Positions 8,182 through 15,203 of a stretch of DNA of 64,000 nt are shown here, piece after piece. Source of the DNA: Pedococcus aerophilus (GTDB taxonomy: Bacteria; Actinomycetota; Actinomycetes; Actinomycetales; Dermatophilaceae); NCBI RefSeq assembly GCF_039532215.1, contig NZ_BAAARN010000003.1, positions 450,485-514,484 on the forward strand. The letters are read 5' to 3'. Each line of letters starts with the position of its first letter. The first letter of the stretch is position 1. Under the pieces are notes generated by a model. That model did not search any database and was not told the origin of the DNA. It worked only from the letters and a program-made list of their open reading frames with translations. Both the position numbers and the translations under genes were made by a program.

Positions 8182-8961
8182 ATGACCACGACACACGCCA
8201 TCGAGATCCACGGTCTGACCAAGTCCTACGGCGACCACGCGGTGCTCAAGGGCGTCGACCTGAGCGTCGACGCCGGCTCGGTCCTCGCCCTCCTCGGCTC
8301 CAACGGGGCGGGCAAGACGACCGCGGTGAAGATCCTGTCCACGCTGCTGTCCGCCGACGGTGGGACGGCCACCGTCAACGGGTTCGACGTGGCGAGCGAC
8401 CCCGGCAAGGTCCGCGAGTCGATCAGTCTCACCGGCCAGTTCGCCGCCGTCGACGAGGTGCTCACCGGTCGGGAGAACCTCGTGCTCGTCGCCCAGCTGC
8501 GCCGGCACCCCGACGCCGGGTCCGTCGCGGACGACCTGCTCACGCGGTTCGACCTCACCGAGGCGGGACGGAAGCGGGTGGCGACGTACTCCGGGGGGAT
8601 GCGCCGCCGCCTCGACATCGCGATGAGCCTGGTCGGCGACCCGCCGGTGCTGTTCCTCGACGAGCCGACCACCGGCCTGGACCCGCAGTCACGGCTGGAG
8701 GTCTGGGAGACCGTGCGCGAGCTCGCCGGGCGGGGCACGACGGTGCTGCTCACGACGCAGTACCTCGACGAGGCGGAGCAGCTCGCCGACCGGATCGCCG
8801 TCCTGCACGAGGGCCGCCTCATCGCCGACGGCACCCTCGCCGAGCTCAAACAGCTCCTGCCACCGACCACGGTCGAGTACGTCGAGAAGCAGCCCACCCT
8901 CGAGGACGTCTTCCTCGCCATCGTCGGCCACGACCGCCGCCACGCTGAGGAGTCCCGATGA
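8182..8961 (+). CDS. ABC transporter ATP-binding protein, drug-resistance (DrrA) type
   Basis: The 259-residue ATPase shows Walker A (GSNGAGKTT), the signature YSGGMRRRLDIA, Walker B (LFLDEPTTGLD) and the switch His region replaced by LLTTQYLDEAEQLAD, as in the daunorubicin/DrrA subfamily where Q stands at the usual H position. It energises export of a hydrophobic compound with the next gene's permease, which it overlaps by 4 bp. The promoter in front is of the MerR-activated kind, so expression is probably induced by the exported compound. Confidence 0.92.
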   Translation: MTTTHAIEIHGLTKSYGDHAVLKGVDLSVDAGSVLALLGSNGAGKTTAVKILSTLLSADGGTATVNGFDVASDPGKVRESISLTGQFAAVDEVLTGRENLVLVAQLRRHPDAGSVADDLLTRFDLTEAGRKRVATYSGGMRRRLDIAMSLVGDPPVLFLDEPTTGLDPQSRLEVWETVRELAGRGTTVLLTTQYLDEAEQLADRIAVLHEGRLIADGTLAELKQLLPPTTVEYVEKQPTLEDVFLAIVGHDRRHAEESR

Positions 8962-9722
8962 CCACGTACGCCCTCCACGACACCGTCGTCCTGCTCAAGC
9001 GGTCGCTGCGCCACATCCTGCGCAGCCCCGACACGATCATCACGACCGCAGTCACCCCCATCGCGATGCTGCTGCTGTTCGTCTACGTCTTCGGTGGCGC
9101 GATCGACGTCGGGACCGACAGCTACGTCAACTACCTGCTGCCCGGGATCCTGCTCGTCACCGTCGCCTCGGGCATCGCCTACACGGCGTTCCGCCTGTTC
9201 ACCGACGTCTCGGGAGGCATCTTCGAGCGCTTCCAGTCGATGCCGATCACCCGGTCGGCGGTGCTGTGGAGCCACGTGCTGACCTCGGTCGTGGCCAACC
9301 TGACTTCGCTGGTACTCGTCGTTCTCGTCGCGCTGGTCATGGGATTCCGTTCCAGCGCAGGCGTTCTCGCCTGGCTGGCCGTCGCGGGGATCCTCGTGCT
9401 GTTCACCCTGGCCCTCACCTGGCTGGCCGTGATCCCGGGGCTGACCGCCACGTCGGTCGACGGCGTGAGCGGCTTCTCCTACCCGCTGATCTTCCTGCCG
9501 TTCATCAGCTCGGCGTTCGTCCCGACGGCCGGGATGCCGGGGCCGGTGCGCTGGTTCGCCGAGCACCAGCCCGTCACCTCGATCGTCGACACGCTCCGCA
9601 CCCTGTATGCAGCCGAGCCCGTCGGTCGCGAGGGCTGGGTCGCCGTGGCGTGGTGCGTCGGCCTGCTCGTCGTCGCGTACGCGCTGGCCATGCGGACCTA
9701 CCGCGGCAAGGTCGCACAATGA
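8958..9722 (+). CDS. ABC-2 type permease (DrrB type)
   Basis: The 254-residue protein has six predicted membrane helices and the ABC-2 motif region FERFQSMPITRSAVLWSHVL, typical of DrrB partners. It forms the membrane channel for the upstream ATPase. The start ATG overlaps the ATPase stop (ATGA). The stop is followed after 4 nt by the MerR regulator, making a three-gene exporter-sensor unit. Confidence 0.9.
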   Translation: MTTYALHDTVVLLKRSLRHILRSPDTIITTAVTPIAMLLLFVYVFGGAIDVGTDSYVNYLLPGILLVTVASGIAYTAFRLFTDVSGGIFERFQSMPITRSAVLWSHVLTSVVANLTSLVLVVLVALVMGFRSSAGVLAWLAVAGILVLFTLALTWLAVIPGLTATSVDGVSGFSYPLIFLPFISSAFVPTAGMPGPVRWFAEHQPVTSIVDTLRTLYAAEPVGREGWVAVAWCVGLLVVAYALAMRTYRGKVAQ

Positions 9723-9726
9723 GCCT

Positions 9727-10491
9727 ATGCTGACGATCAGCCAGATCGCGTCCTACGCGGGGGTCACCGTCCGGACCGTCAGGCACTACCACGCGAAGGG
9801 GCTGCTGCCGGAGCCCGAGCGCGACCACTCCGGCTACCGCCGCTACGACGCCGCCGCCGTGGTCGAGCTGGTCCGCATCCGGACGCTGGCCGATGCCGGA
9901 GTCCCGCTGTCCCGGGTGGAGGAGCTGCTGGGGGCCGGGCCCGACGAGTTCGCGGCGGCGGTCGAGGACATCGACCGCCGCCTCCGGGCCGAGGTCCGCG
10001 AGCTCCAGCGCCACCGAGAGCGGATCGCGAAGCTCGCCTCGGGCGACAGCCTGGCGCTGCCGCCCGAGGCAGTGGCCTACCTCGAACGCCTCCGCGCCGT
10101 TGGCGTCACGGAGCAGATGGTCGACGCCGAGCGCGACGCCTGGATCCTCGTCGCGGCCCAGCTGCCGGACCGGATGCCTTATTACATGCAGACCAAGAGC
10201 CAGCAGCTCGAGGACGCCACGGTCACCGCCCTCTACCAGGAGCTCGCCGAGATCGTGGAGTGGCCGGCCGACGACCCACGGCTGGACGTCGTCGGAGACC
10301 GGCTGGCCGCCCAGTTCGCGGCAGTGCCCGACACCGGCTGGGACGAGGGTCCACTCCCTGACGACCTGGCCGACCTGCTCGACACGGTCTTCCTGACCTC
10401 CGTCCCGGGCGCCCGGCGCATCCTCGAGCGGCTCGAGCATCACGGCTGGACGGGCTGGACCAACATCCGGCGGATCAACCCCGAGCACTGA
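9727..10491 (+). CDS. MerR-family transcriptional regulator
   Basis: The 254-residue protein begins with a MerR winged helix (LTISQIASYAGVTVRTVRHY, then GYRRY), a dimerisation coiled coil at about 75-115, and a larger alpha-helical effector domain as in TipA-like multidrug sensors. There is no metal-binding cysteine set, so a drug ligand is more likely than a metal. CACAAT lies 6 nt before the ATG, so it may also be transcribed alone as a leaderless message. It probably activates the dyad promoter at 8144-8175. Confidence 0.9.
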   Translation: MLTISQIASYAGVTVRTVRHYHAKGLLPEPERDHSGYRRYDAAAVVELVRIRTLADAGVPLSRVEELLGAGPDEFAAAVEDIDRRLRAEVRELQRHRERIAKLASGDSLALPPEAVAYLERLRAVGVTEQMVDAERDAWILVAAQLPDRMPYYMQTKSQQLEDATVTALYQELAEIVEWPADDPRLDVVGDRLAAQFAAVPDTGWDEGPLPDDLADLLDTVFLTSVPGARRILERLEHHGWTGWTNIRRINPEH

Positions 10492-10721
10492 TGTCGACCC
10501 CTGCCGGGCTGGACACCTGACGGGCGCGACCGGCGAACGATCAGCTCGCCCTCGCCGTGGTGCCGCCGAGCACGAACTGTCGCACGGTGGCCGCGAGGTG
10601 ATCGTCCGCCGGCGGTGAGCCGCGCGCCGGCCCCTCCCGCGGCGCCATACCGCGACGGGCCCGGACGACCGCCACAGGAAGCGGTGCGTCCGAGCCCGTC
10701 GTGGGGTTTGGAAGGTCGAGA
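10492..10721. other. Spacer between MerR and yceI with a small remnant-like frame
   Basis: This 230-bp spacer separates converging genes. On the minus strand a 35-codon frame (10648-10541) ends in VRQFVLGGTTARAS, which resembles the C-terminal tail of TetR-type regulators, but it has no ribosome-binding site and no recognisable N-terminal part. It could be a gene remnant or chance coding in GC-rich DNA. No clear terminator hairpin was found. Confidence 0.3.
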
Positions 10722-11333
10722 TCAGGAAGCGATGGCGGAGATGTCGAACTCGAGCGCGATCTTCTCGGACACGAGGACGCCGCCGGTCTCGAGCGCGGCG
10801 TTGAAGGACAGGCCCCAGTCGGCGCGGTTGATCGTCGTCGAGCCCTCGAAGCCGACGCGCACGTTGCCGTACGGGTCCTTGGCCGAACCGGTCTCCTCGA
10901 AGACCACGGTGACGGGGCGCGTCACGTCGTTGATGGTGAGGTCGCCGGTGATGGACCACTCGGCGCCGTCGCGGACGACGTCAGTGCTGGTGAAGGTGAG
11001 GTTCTCGTAGGTCTCGACGTCGAAGAAGTCGGGGGTCTTGAGGTGGGCGTCGCGCTGCTCCTGGCCGGTGGTGACGCTGGCGGCCTTGATCGTGACGGTG
11101 ACCGAGGAGTTGGCCGGGACGGCCGTGTCGATGACCGCGGTCCCCTCGAACTGGTCGAACTGGCCGCGGACCTTGGTGACCATGGCGTGGCGGGCGGAGA
11201 AGCCGATGCGGCTGTGGCTGGGGTCGAGCGCGTAGGTGCCGGAGATGTCGTCCAGGACCTGCGAGTCGTGGGCGACGGCGGGCGCCGGGGCGTCGATGAC
11301 TGCGGTGGAGGACTTGCGGGAGAACAGGGCCAT
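10722..11333 (-). CDS. YceI-family protein
   Basis: The 203-residue protein has the YceI lipocalin-like barrel pattern: GTYALDPSHSRIGFSARHAMVTKVRGQF, the DFFDVETY segment and a closing TGGVLVSEKI strand. These barrels bind isoprenoid-type lipids. There is no signal peptide, so it is cytoplasmic, as in many actinobacterial members. GAAGGAAC precedes the ATG at 11333. An 18-bp palindrome sits in its promoter. Confidence 0.88.
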   Translation of the reverse strand: MALFSRKSSTAVIDAPAPAVAHDSQVLDDISGTYALDPSHSRIGFSARHAMVTKVRGQFDQFEGTAVIDTAVPANSSVTVTIKAASVTTGQEQRDAHLKTPDFFDVETYENLTFTSTDVVRDGAEWSITGDLTINDVTRPVTVVFEETGSAKDPYGNVRVGFEGSTTINRADWGLSFNAALETGGVLVSEKIALEFDISAIAS

Positions 11334-11402
11334 GGGAAGTTCCTTCGAGGTTCAGGGCTCGGGGTCGGGCTCAGGGTGAGCTAGAGGTGGGACTCGAGCA
11401 GT

Positions 11403-11420
11403 TGGTTGAATGTTCAACCA
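11403..11420. promoter_or_regulatory. Palindromic operator upstream of yceI
   Basis: TGGTTGAA-TG-TTCAACCA is an 18-bp palindrome with an imperfect 2-bp centre. On the minus strand it follows a TACGGT that could be the -10 box, so a bound repressor would cover the transcription start of yceI. TTGAA-TTCAA operators are typical of MarR-family repressors; no MarR gene lies in this window. Confidence 0.65.
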
Positions 11421-11544
11421 CACCGTAGCGCACTTCATTCCCCCTCCGACCACTCGGGTCGCTCCCCCGGCCCCACGCCCCATGCGTCCCGCTTCGGGCG
11501 ACTCGTCCTTTGTGCGGAGGCGGCCCCGGCCGGGCGGTGCTCTA

Positions 11545-11559
11545 CTGATCGCCGATCAG
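11545..11559. promoter_or_regulatory. 15-bp palindrome in the promoter of the first PH-like gene
   Basis: CTGATCG-C-CGATCAG is a perfect 15-bp palindrome that overlaps a possible -10 (TCTACT) and ends 10 bp before the ATG at 11570. Its position fits an operator. The regulator is not identifiable. Confidence 0.5.
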
Positions 11560-11569
11560 GGGGTGCGAG

Positions 11570-12022
11570 ATGGGCGAGGCTCGGGACGGGCACCGCGACG
11601 TCACCGGCGAGTACAAGGCGCGCGTGGGGCCGATGACGTGGGGACGGATCGCCCTCGGCGTCGCCTGGGTGGTTGCCGGAGCCGTACAGCTGGCCGACGA
11701 CCACGTCAGCATCGCGCTGCTCTGGTGGGCCACTGCAACCCTGTGGCTGGCCATGGCTGCGGTCGGGCAGCGCGGGCGCACCCTGGTCGATGCCGATGGC
11801 GTCGTGGTGAAGGCCGTCAGCCGCACCAAGCGGATGTCGTGGGACGAGGTCAACTTCACGACCAGCGCACCGTCGACCCACTGGCCACCAGCCGACCTCA
11901 CCCTTCGGGCCAGGAACGGACGAGAGCTGCCCACCCACGTCCCCGCCCTTCGGTGGGCCGAAATCAAGGCGTACGGCGAGCAGCATCGTTCCGTGCAGGA
12001 CCAGCCTTCGAGGCCGACATGA
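11570..12022 (+). CDS. Small membrane protein with PH-like domain (paralogue 1)
   Basis: The 150-residue protein has two adjacent membrane helices (about residues 25-62) followed by a bPH2-like beta domain containing VDADGVVVKAVSRTKRMSWDEV, a pattern common in small actinobacterial PH-domain membrane proteins. Function is unknown. A paralogue follows 46 bp downstream with the same two-helix plus beta-domain layout, so the pair arose by duplication and may form a heteromer. Confidence 0.65.
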   Translation: MGEARDGHRDVTGEYKARVGPMTWGRIALGVAWVVAGAVQLADDHVSIALLWWATATLWLAMAAVGQRGRTLVDADGVVVKAVSRTKRMSWDEVNFTTSAPSTHWPPADLTLRARNGRELPTHVPALRWAEIKAYGEQHRSVQDQPSRPT

Positions 12023-12068
12023 GCACCATGGGTACCGCCTGTCTTTCGGGCGAGGTGAAGGAGTGAGG

Positions 12069-12626
12069 ATGGGGCGGCTCGAGCAGCGGTGGGAGTCCCG
12101 GCGCGAGGCAGGCCGTGAACGCGCACGTCGTTCTCTCGCCGTCGATCCCGGGCCGCGCCGGGTCCTTCCGGTCGAGGGTCGGCACCCGAGGCTGGACTCG
12201 CTGGGCGTGTCCGAGCGATCACAACGACGGCACCGGTGGGGTCTGGGCCTCACTTCAGTGGCCTTTGCCTGCCAGACGGCCCTCGGGATCGTCACCGAGC
12301 GGTACGGCTACGCCGCTCTGGCGGCGACGATGCTGGTCCTCGTCTGGGTCGTCGGTCGCAGGACCACGAGGAGCCACACCACCGTCGCACCCGACGCACT
12401 TCGCGTCCAAGGGGTCGTCCGGCAGGTGACGATCCCGTGGGGCGGGATCTCGTCCGTTGCCGAGACCAGCGCCTGGAGCCCTACGCAGACGGTCATGCTC
12501 ACCACCGACGAGGGGAAGCAGCTGCGCACCGACGTGCCCGACTCCCTGCGCGAGGAGTTCGTGTCCTACGCGCGCTCCCACGGGATGCACGACGCCTCGG
12601 ACCAGACCTCACCCGAGGCGAAGTAG
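12069..12626 (+). CDS. Small membrane protein with PH-like domain (paralogue 2)
   Basis: The 185-residue product has a basic N-terminal region of about 55 residues, two membrane helices (about 58-95) and a C-terminal PH-like part with VAPDALRVQGVVRQVTIPWGGI. GAAGGAG precedes the start; GTG 12063 is an alternative two codons upstream. It is related to the preceding gene in layout and in the motif preceding the tryptophan of the beta domain. A strong hairpin follows. Confidence 0.65.
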   Translation: MGRLEQRWESRREAGRERARRSLAVDPGPRRVLPVEGRHPRLDSLGVSERSQRRHRWGLGLTSVAFACQTALGIVTERYGYAALAATMLVLVWVVGRRTTRSHTTVAPDALRVQGVVRQVTIPWGGISSVAETSAWSPTQTVMLTTDEGKQLRTDVPDSLREEFVSYARSHGMHDASDQTSPEAK

Positions 12627-12654
12627 GCCAAAGCTGGGAGGGGCCCACCGACGC

Positions 12655-12690
12655 ATGGAGCGATGGCCCTCGAGGGGGCCATCGCTCCAT
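12655..12690. terminator. Hairpin terminator candidate
   Basis: A 15-bp perfect stem (ATGGAGCGATGGCCC at 12655-12669 and its complement at 12676-12690) closes a 6-nt loop, 29 bp after the second PH-like gene. There is no T tract, as is common in actinobacterial terminators. Confidence 0.7.
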
Positions 12691-12796
12691 ACGTGTCCAT
12701 GGGTGGCCGCCGCCTCACGAAGGTGGCGTCGGCACGGGGACCACTCGCTCAGACAGCCAAGCTCGGCTCACCCATTGGCCCTATCCGGCTTAATGA

Positions 12797-12885
12797 CGAC
12801 CAGTCGACGACAAGCCGGCCAGCCAGTTGGTGGGGCTGAGCACGAACAGAGGCGGATCCGGAGGCGGCTTGTCGTCGACTGGTCG
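12797..12885. repeat. 21-bp perfect inverted repeat with 47-bp centre
   Basis: CGACCAGTCGACGACAAGCCG (12797-12817) is repeated in inverse at 12865-12885 around 47 bp. It lies in the 360-bp non-coding gap between the PH-like genes and dnaB (12627-12986), in which no gene was seen. The arms are long enough for a cruciform or a strong RNA hairpin. No target-site duplication flanks it, so a MITE is possible but unproven. Confidence 0.85.
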
Positions 12886-12986
12886 CCCGTCGGTCACCCC
12901 ACGGACGGACGCATAGGTGCAACTGCCGGCCACAGGCACAGCGTGGAGGTGGTGGGGACAGCCCCGGTTTGCGGGAGTCGACTACG

Positions 12987-14366
12987 TCAGAAGTTCTGGG
13001 CCATGTTGGCGAACCGGGCGTAGTGACCCTGGAACGCCAGCACCATGTCCTTGGTCGGGCCGTTTCGGTGCTTGGCCACGATCACGTCGACCTCGCCCTC
13101 ACGGCCCTCGAGCTTGGGCTCGCGGTGCAGCAGGATGACCATGTCAGCGTCCTGCTCGATGGAGCCGGACTCACGCAGGTCGGACATCGCAGGCCGCTTG
13201 TCGGCACGCTGCTCCGAACCACGGTTCAGCTGCGAGATCGCGATGACCGGGACCTCGAGCTCCTTGGCCAGCAGCTTGAGCGCACGGGAGAACTCCGAGA
13301 CCTCCTGCTGGCGCGACTCGACCTTCTTGCCCGAGCTCATCAGCTGGAGGTAGTCGATGACGACGAGCTTGAGGTTGTGCTGCTGCTTGAGCCGACGGCA
13401 CTTGGCCCGGATCTCCATGAGCGACATGTTGGGCGAGTCGTCGATGAACAGTGGCGAGTCGGAGATCTGGCCCATGATCCGCGCAAGCTTCTTCCAGCCG
13501 GCATCGCCGATGGTGCCCTTGCGCAGGTCCTGCAGCTGGATCTGCGCCTCGGCGGACAGGCAACGCATGGTGATCTCGCTGCGGCTCATCTCCAGGGAGA
13601 AGACCGCCGTGGCCTGCTTGTGCTTGATGGCGGCACAGCGGGCGATGTCCAGGCCCATGGTCGACTTACCGACGGCGGGACGGGCGGCCAGGACGATCAT
13701 CTGTCCCGGGTGCAGTCCGTGGGTCAGCTCGTCGAGCTCGATGAACCCGGTCGGCACGCCGAGCATCTCGTTGGCGTCGCGACCGGCGGCGACCTCGATC
13801 TCGTTGAGGGTGTCCTCGAGGACGTCACCGAGGGCGACGTAGTCCTCGCCACCGCGCTTGTCGGCCACGGCGTAGACCTCGGCCTGGGCGGCGTTGACGA
13901 TGTCCTCGACGTCGCCGTTGCCCTGCTGGTAGCCGAGCTGGACGATGCGGGTGCCCGCCTCGACGAGCCGGCGCAGCACCGCGCGCTCGCTCACGATCTC
14001 GGCGTAGTAGCCGGCGTTGGCGGCAGTCGGGACGGCCTGGATCAGCGTGTGCAGGTAGGCCTGACCACCGATCCGCTGGAGGTCGCCGCGCTTGGTCAGC
14101 TCGTCGGAGACGGTGATCGCGTCGGCGGGCTCACCGCGGCCGTAGAGGTCGAGGATCGCGTCGTAGATCAGCTCGTGCGCGGGCCGGTAGAAGTCGGTGC
14201 CGCGCAGCCCCTCGACGCAGTCGGCGATCGCGTCCTTGGACAGGAGCATGCCGCCGAGGACCGACTGCTCGGCGTGCAGGTCCTGCGGGGGCACCCGGTC
14301 GTCGGACTGCGGAGGCCCGTCGCCGCCAGCACTGAAAGCGCTGGTGCTCAGCTCCGCAAGAGACAC
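12987..14366 (-). CDS. dnaB: Replicative DNA helicase
   Basis: DnaB is the hexameric helicase that unwinds DNA at the replication fork. The 459-residue product has the N-terminal primase-interacting domain (PPQDLHAEQSVLGGMLLS), Walker A (ARPAVGKST) and the RecA-like helicase core (FSLEMSRSEITMRCLSAEA, VVIDYLQLM). There is no intein insertion. The GTG at 14366 is preceded by AGGGAG with 8-nt spacing; the frame stays open far upstream, but this is antisense to an MFS gene and not real. Its upstream region carries several DnaA-box-like sites. Confidence 0.95.
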   Translation of the reverse strand: MSLAELSTSAFSAGGDGPPQSDDRVPPQDLHAEQSVLGGMLLSKDAIADCVEGLRGTDFYRPAHELIYDAILDLYGRGEPADAITVSDELTKRGDLQRIGGQAYLHTLIQAVPTAANAGYYAEIVSERAVLRRLVEAGTRIVQLGYQQGNGDVEDIVNAAQAEVYAVADKRGGEDYVALGDVLEDTLNEIEVAAGRDANEMLGVPTGFIELDELTHGLHPGQMIVLAARPAVGKSTMGLDIARCAAIKHKQATAVFSLEMSRSEITMRCLSAEAQIQLQDLRKGTIGDAGWKKLARIMGQISDSPLFIDDSPNMSLMEIRAKCRRLKQQHNLKLVVIDYLQLMSSGKKVESRQQEVSEFSRALKLLAKELEVPVIAISQLNRGSEQRADKRPAMSDLRESGSIEQDADMVILLHREPKLEGREGEVDVIVAKHRNGPTKDMVLAFQGHYARFANMAQNF

Positions 14367-14548
14367 TCTGCCAACTCCCTGGGACACGAACGAGAACGAA
14401 GAACACCGGTGTGATTCGAGTAGACCACGGCCCACCGACAGTGGACACCCACCCCGCCGGACGAAGCACCGGACAACCGCCCGGATAAGCCCCCGAACCA
14501 CGAATGCCTCACCGTAGGGCGGCGCCGGCCACCCGCCCAAACGCGCCC

Positions 14549-14732
14549 TGTGGACGGGGTGTGGACAAGGTGTGCGCAACTCCCGACCACCTTGTGCACA
14601 GTCGGGGGATAACCCTGTGGATTTCCGCGACGGAGCGTTTCGCCCACCCCGCTGACCTGCACCGATCTCGTCCACGGGGTGTGGACCGAAGAAAGTCTCG
14701 GGCGTGTCCGTGAGGTGTCGCCCCGTGCACAA
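14549..14732. promoter_or_regulatory. Cluster of DnaA-box-like sequences upstream of dnaB
   Basis: Within 184 bp of the 426-bp non-coding gap 14367-14792 there are a perfect actinobacterial DnaA box TTGTCCACA (minus strand, 14568-14560), TTGTGCACA at 14592-14600, TTATCCCCC (14612-14604), AATCCACAG (14623-14615), TCGTCCACG (14668-14676), a CGGTCCACA (14688-14680), and TTGTGCACG (14732-14724). dnaA, dnaN and the oriC layout are absent, so this is not called an origin. It may be a DnaA-titrating or DnaA-regulated promoter region. Confidence 0.6.
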
Positions 14733-14780
14733 CCTGTGACGAACTTTCGCACGGGCCTGTCCCACGCGCCATACCGGACG

Positions 14781-14786
14781 TAGCCT
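14781..14786 (+). promoter_or_regulatory. -10 box of a leaderless transcript
   Basis: TAGCCT ends 6 nt before the ATG at 14793, with no ribosome-binding site, which fits leaderless transcription of the DUF2277 gene. Confidence 0.5.
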
Positions 14787-14792
14787 GCGGGC

Positions 14793-15065
14793 ATGTGCCG
14801 AAACATCCGCCAGCTGCACAACTTCGAGCCCCCGGCGACCAGCGACGAGGTCCGCGCCGCCGCCCTCCAGTACGTCCGCAAGGTGAGCGGCAGCACCAAG
14901 CCCAGCCAGGCCAACCAGGCGGCGTTCGACGCGGCGGTCGAGGAGATCGCGCACGCGACGGCGCACCTGCTCGAGCACCTCACCACCACCGCACCGCCCA
15001 AGGACCGCGAGACCGAGGCCGTCAAGGCGCGCGCTCGCGCGCAGGCGAGGTATGGCGCCGCCTGA
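14793..15065 (+). CDS. DUF2277 family protein
   Basis: The 90-residue protein begins MCRNIRQLHNFEPPAT and continues with the helical AALQYVRKVSG segment, the diagnostic DUF2277 signature. The conserved Cys at residue 2 is unusual and may be exposed after Met removal. The function is not known. It is monocistronic, with a leaderless-type promoter and an unclear 3' end. Confidence 0.85.
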   Translation: MCRNIRQLHNFEPPATSDEVRAAALQYVRKVSGSTKPSQANQAAFDAAVEEIAHATAHLLEHLTTTAPPKDRETEAVKARARAQARYGAA

Positions 15066-15203
15066 CCACCCGGTGGAGTGACCGCTGAAAACGGTTTGAG
15101 CCCTGTCGGTGGCCCTCGGCAGGATGGTCGGGCAGCAGGGCGATGAGTTCTGGGGAGCACCCCGGTCTACACCCCGAACCCAGCGACCACGAAGGACCTC
15201 CCC

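Noticed and set aside
14549-14732. Calling the DnaA-box cluster oriC.
   Set aside because: dnaA and dnaN, which flank oriC in actinobacteria, are not present, and there is no AT-rich unwinding region.
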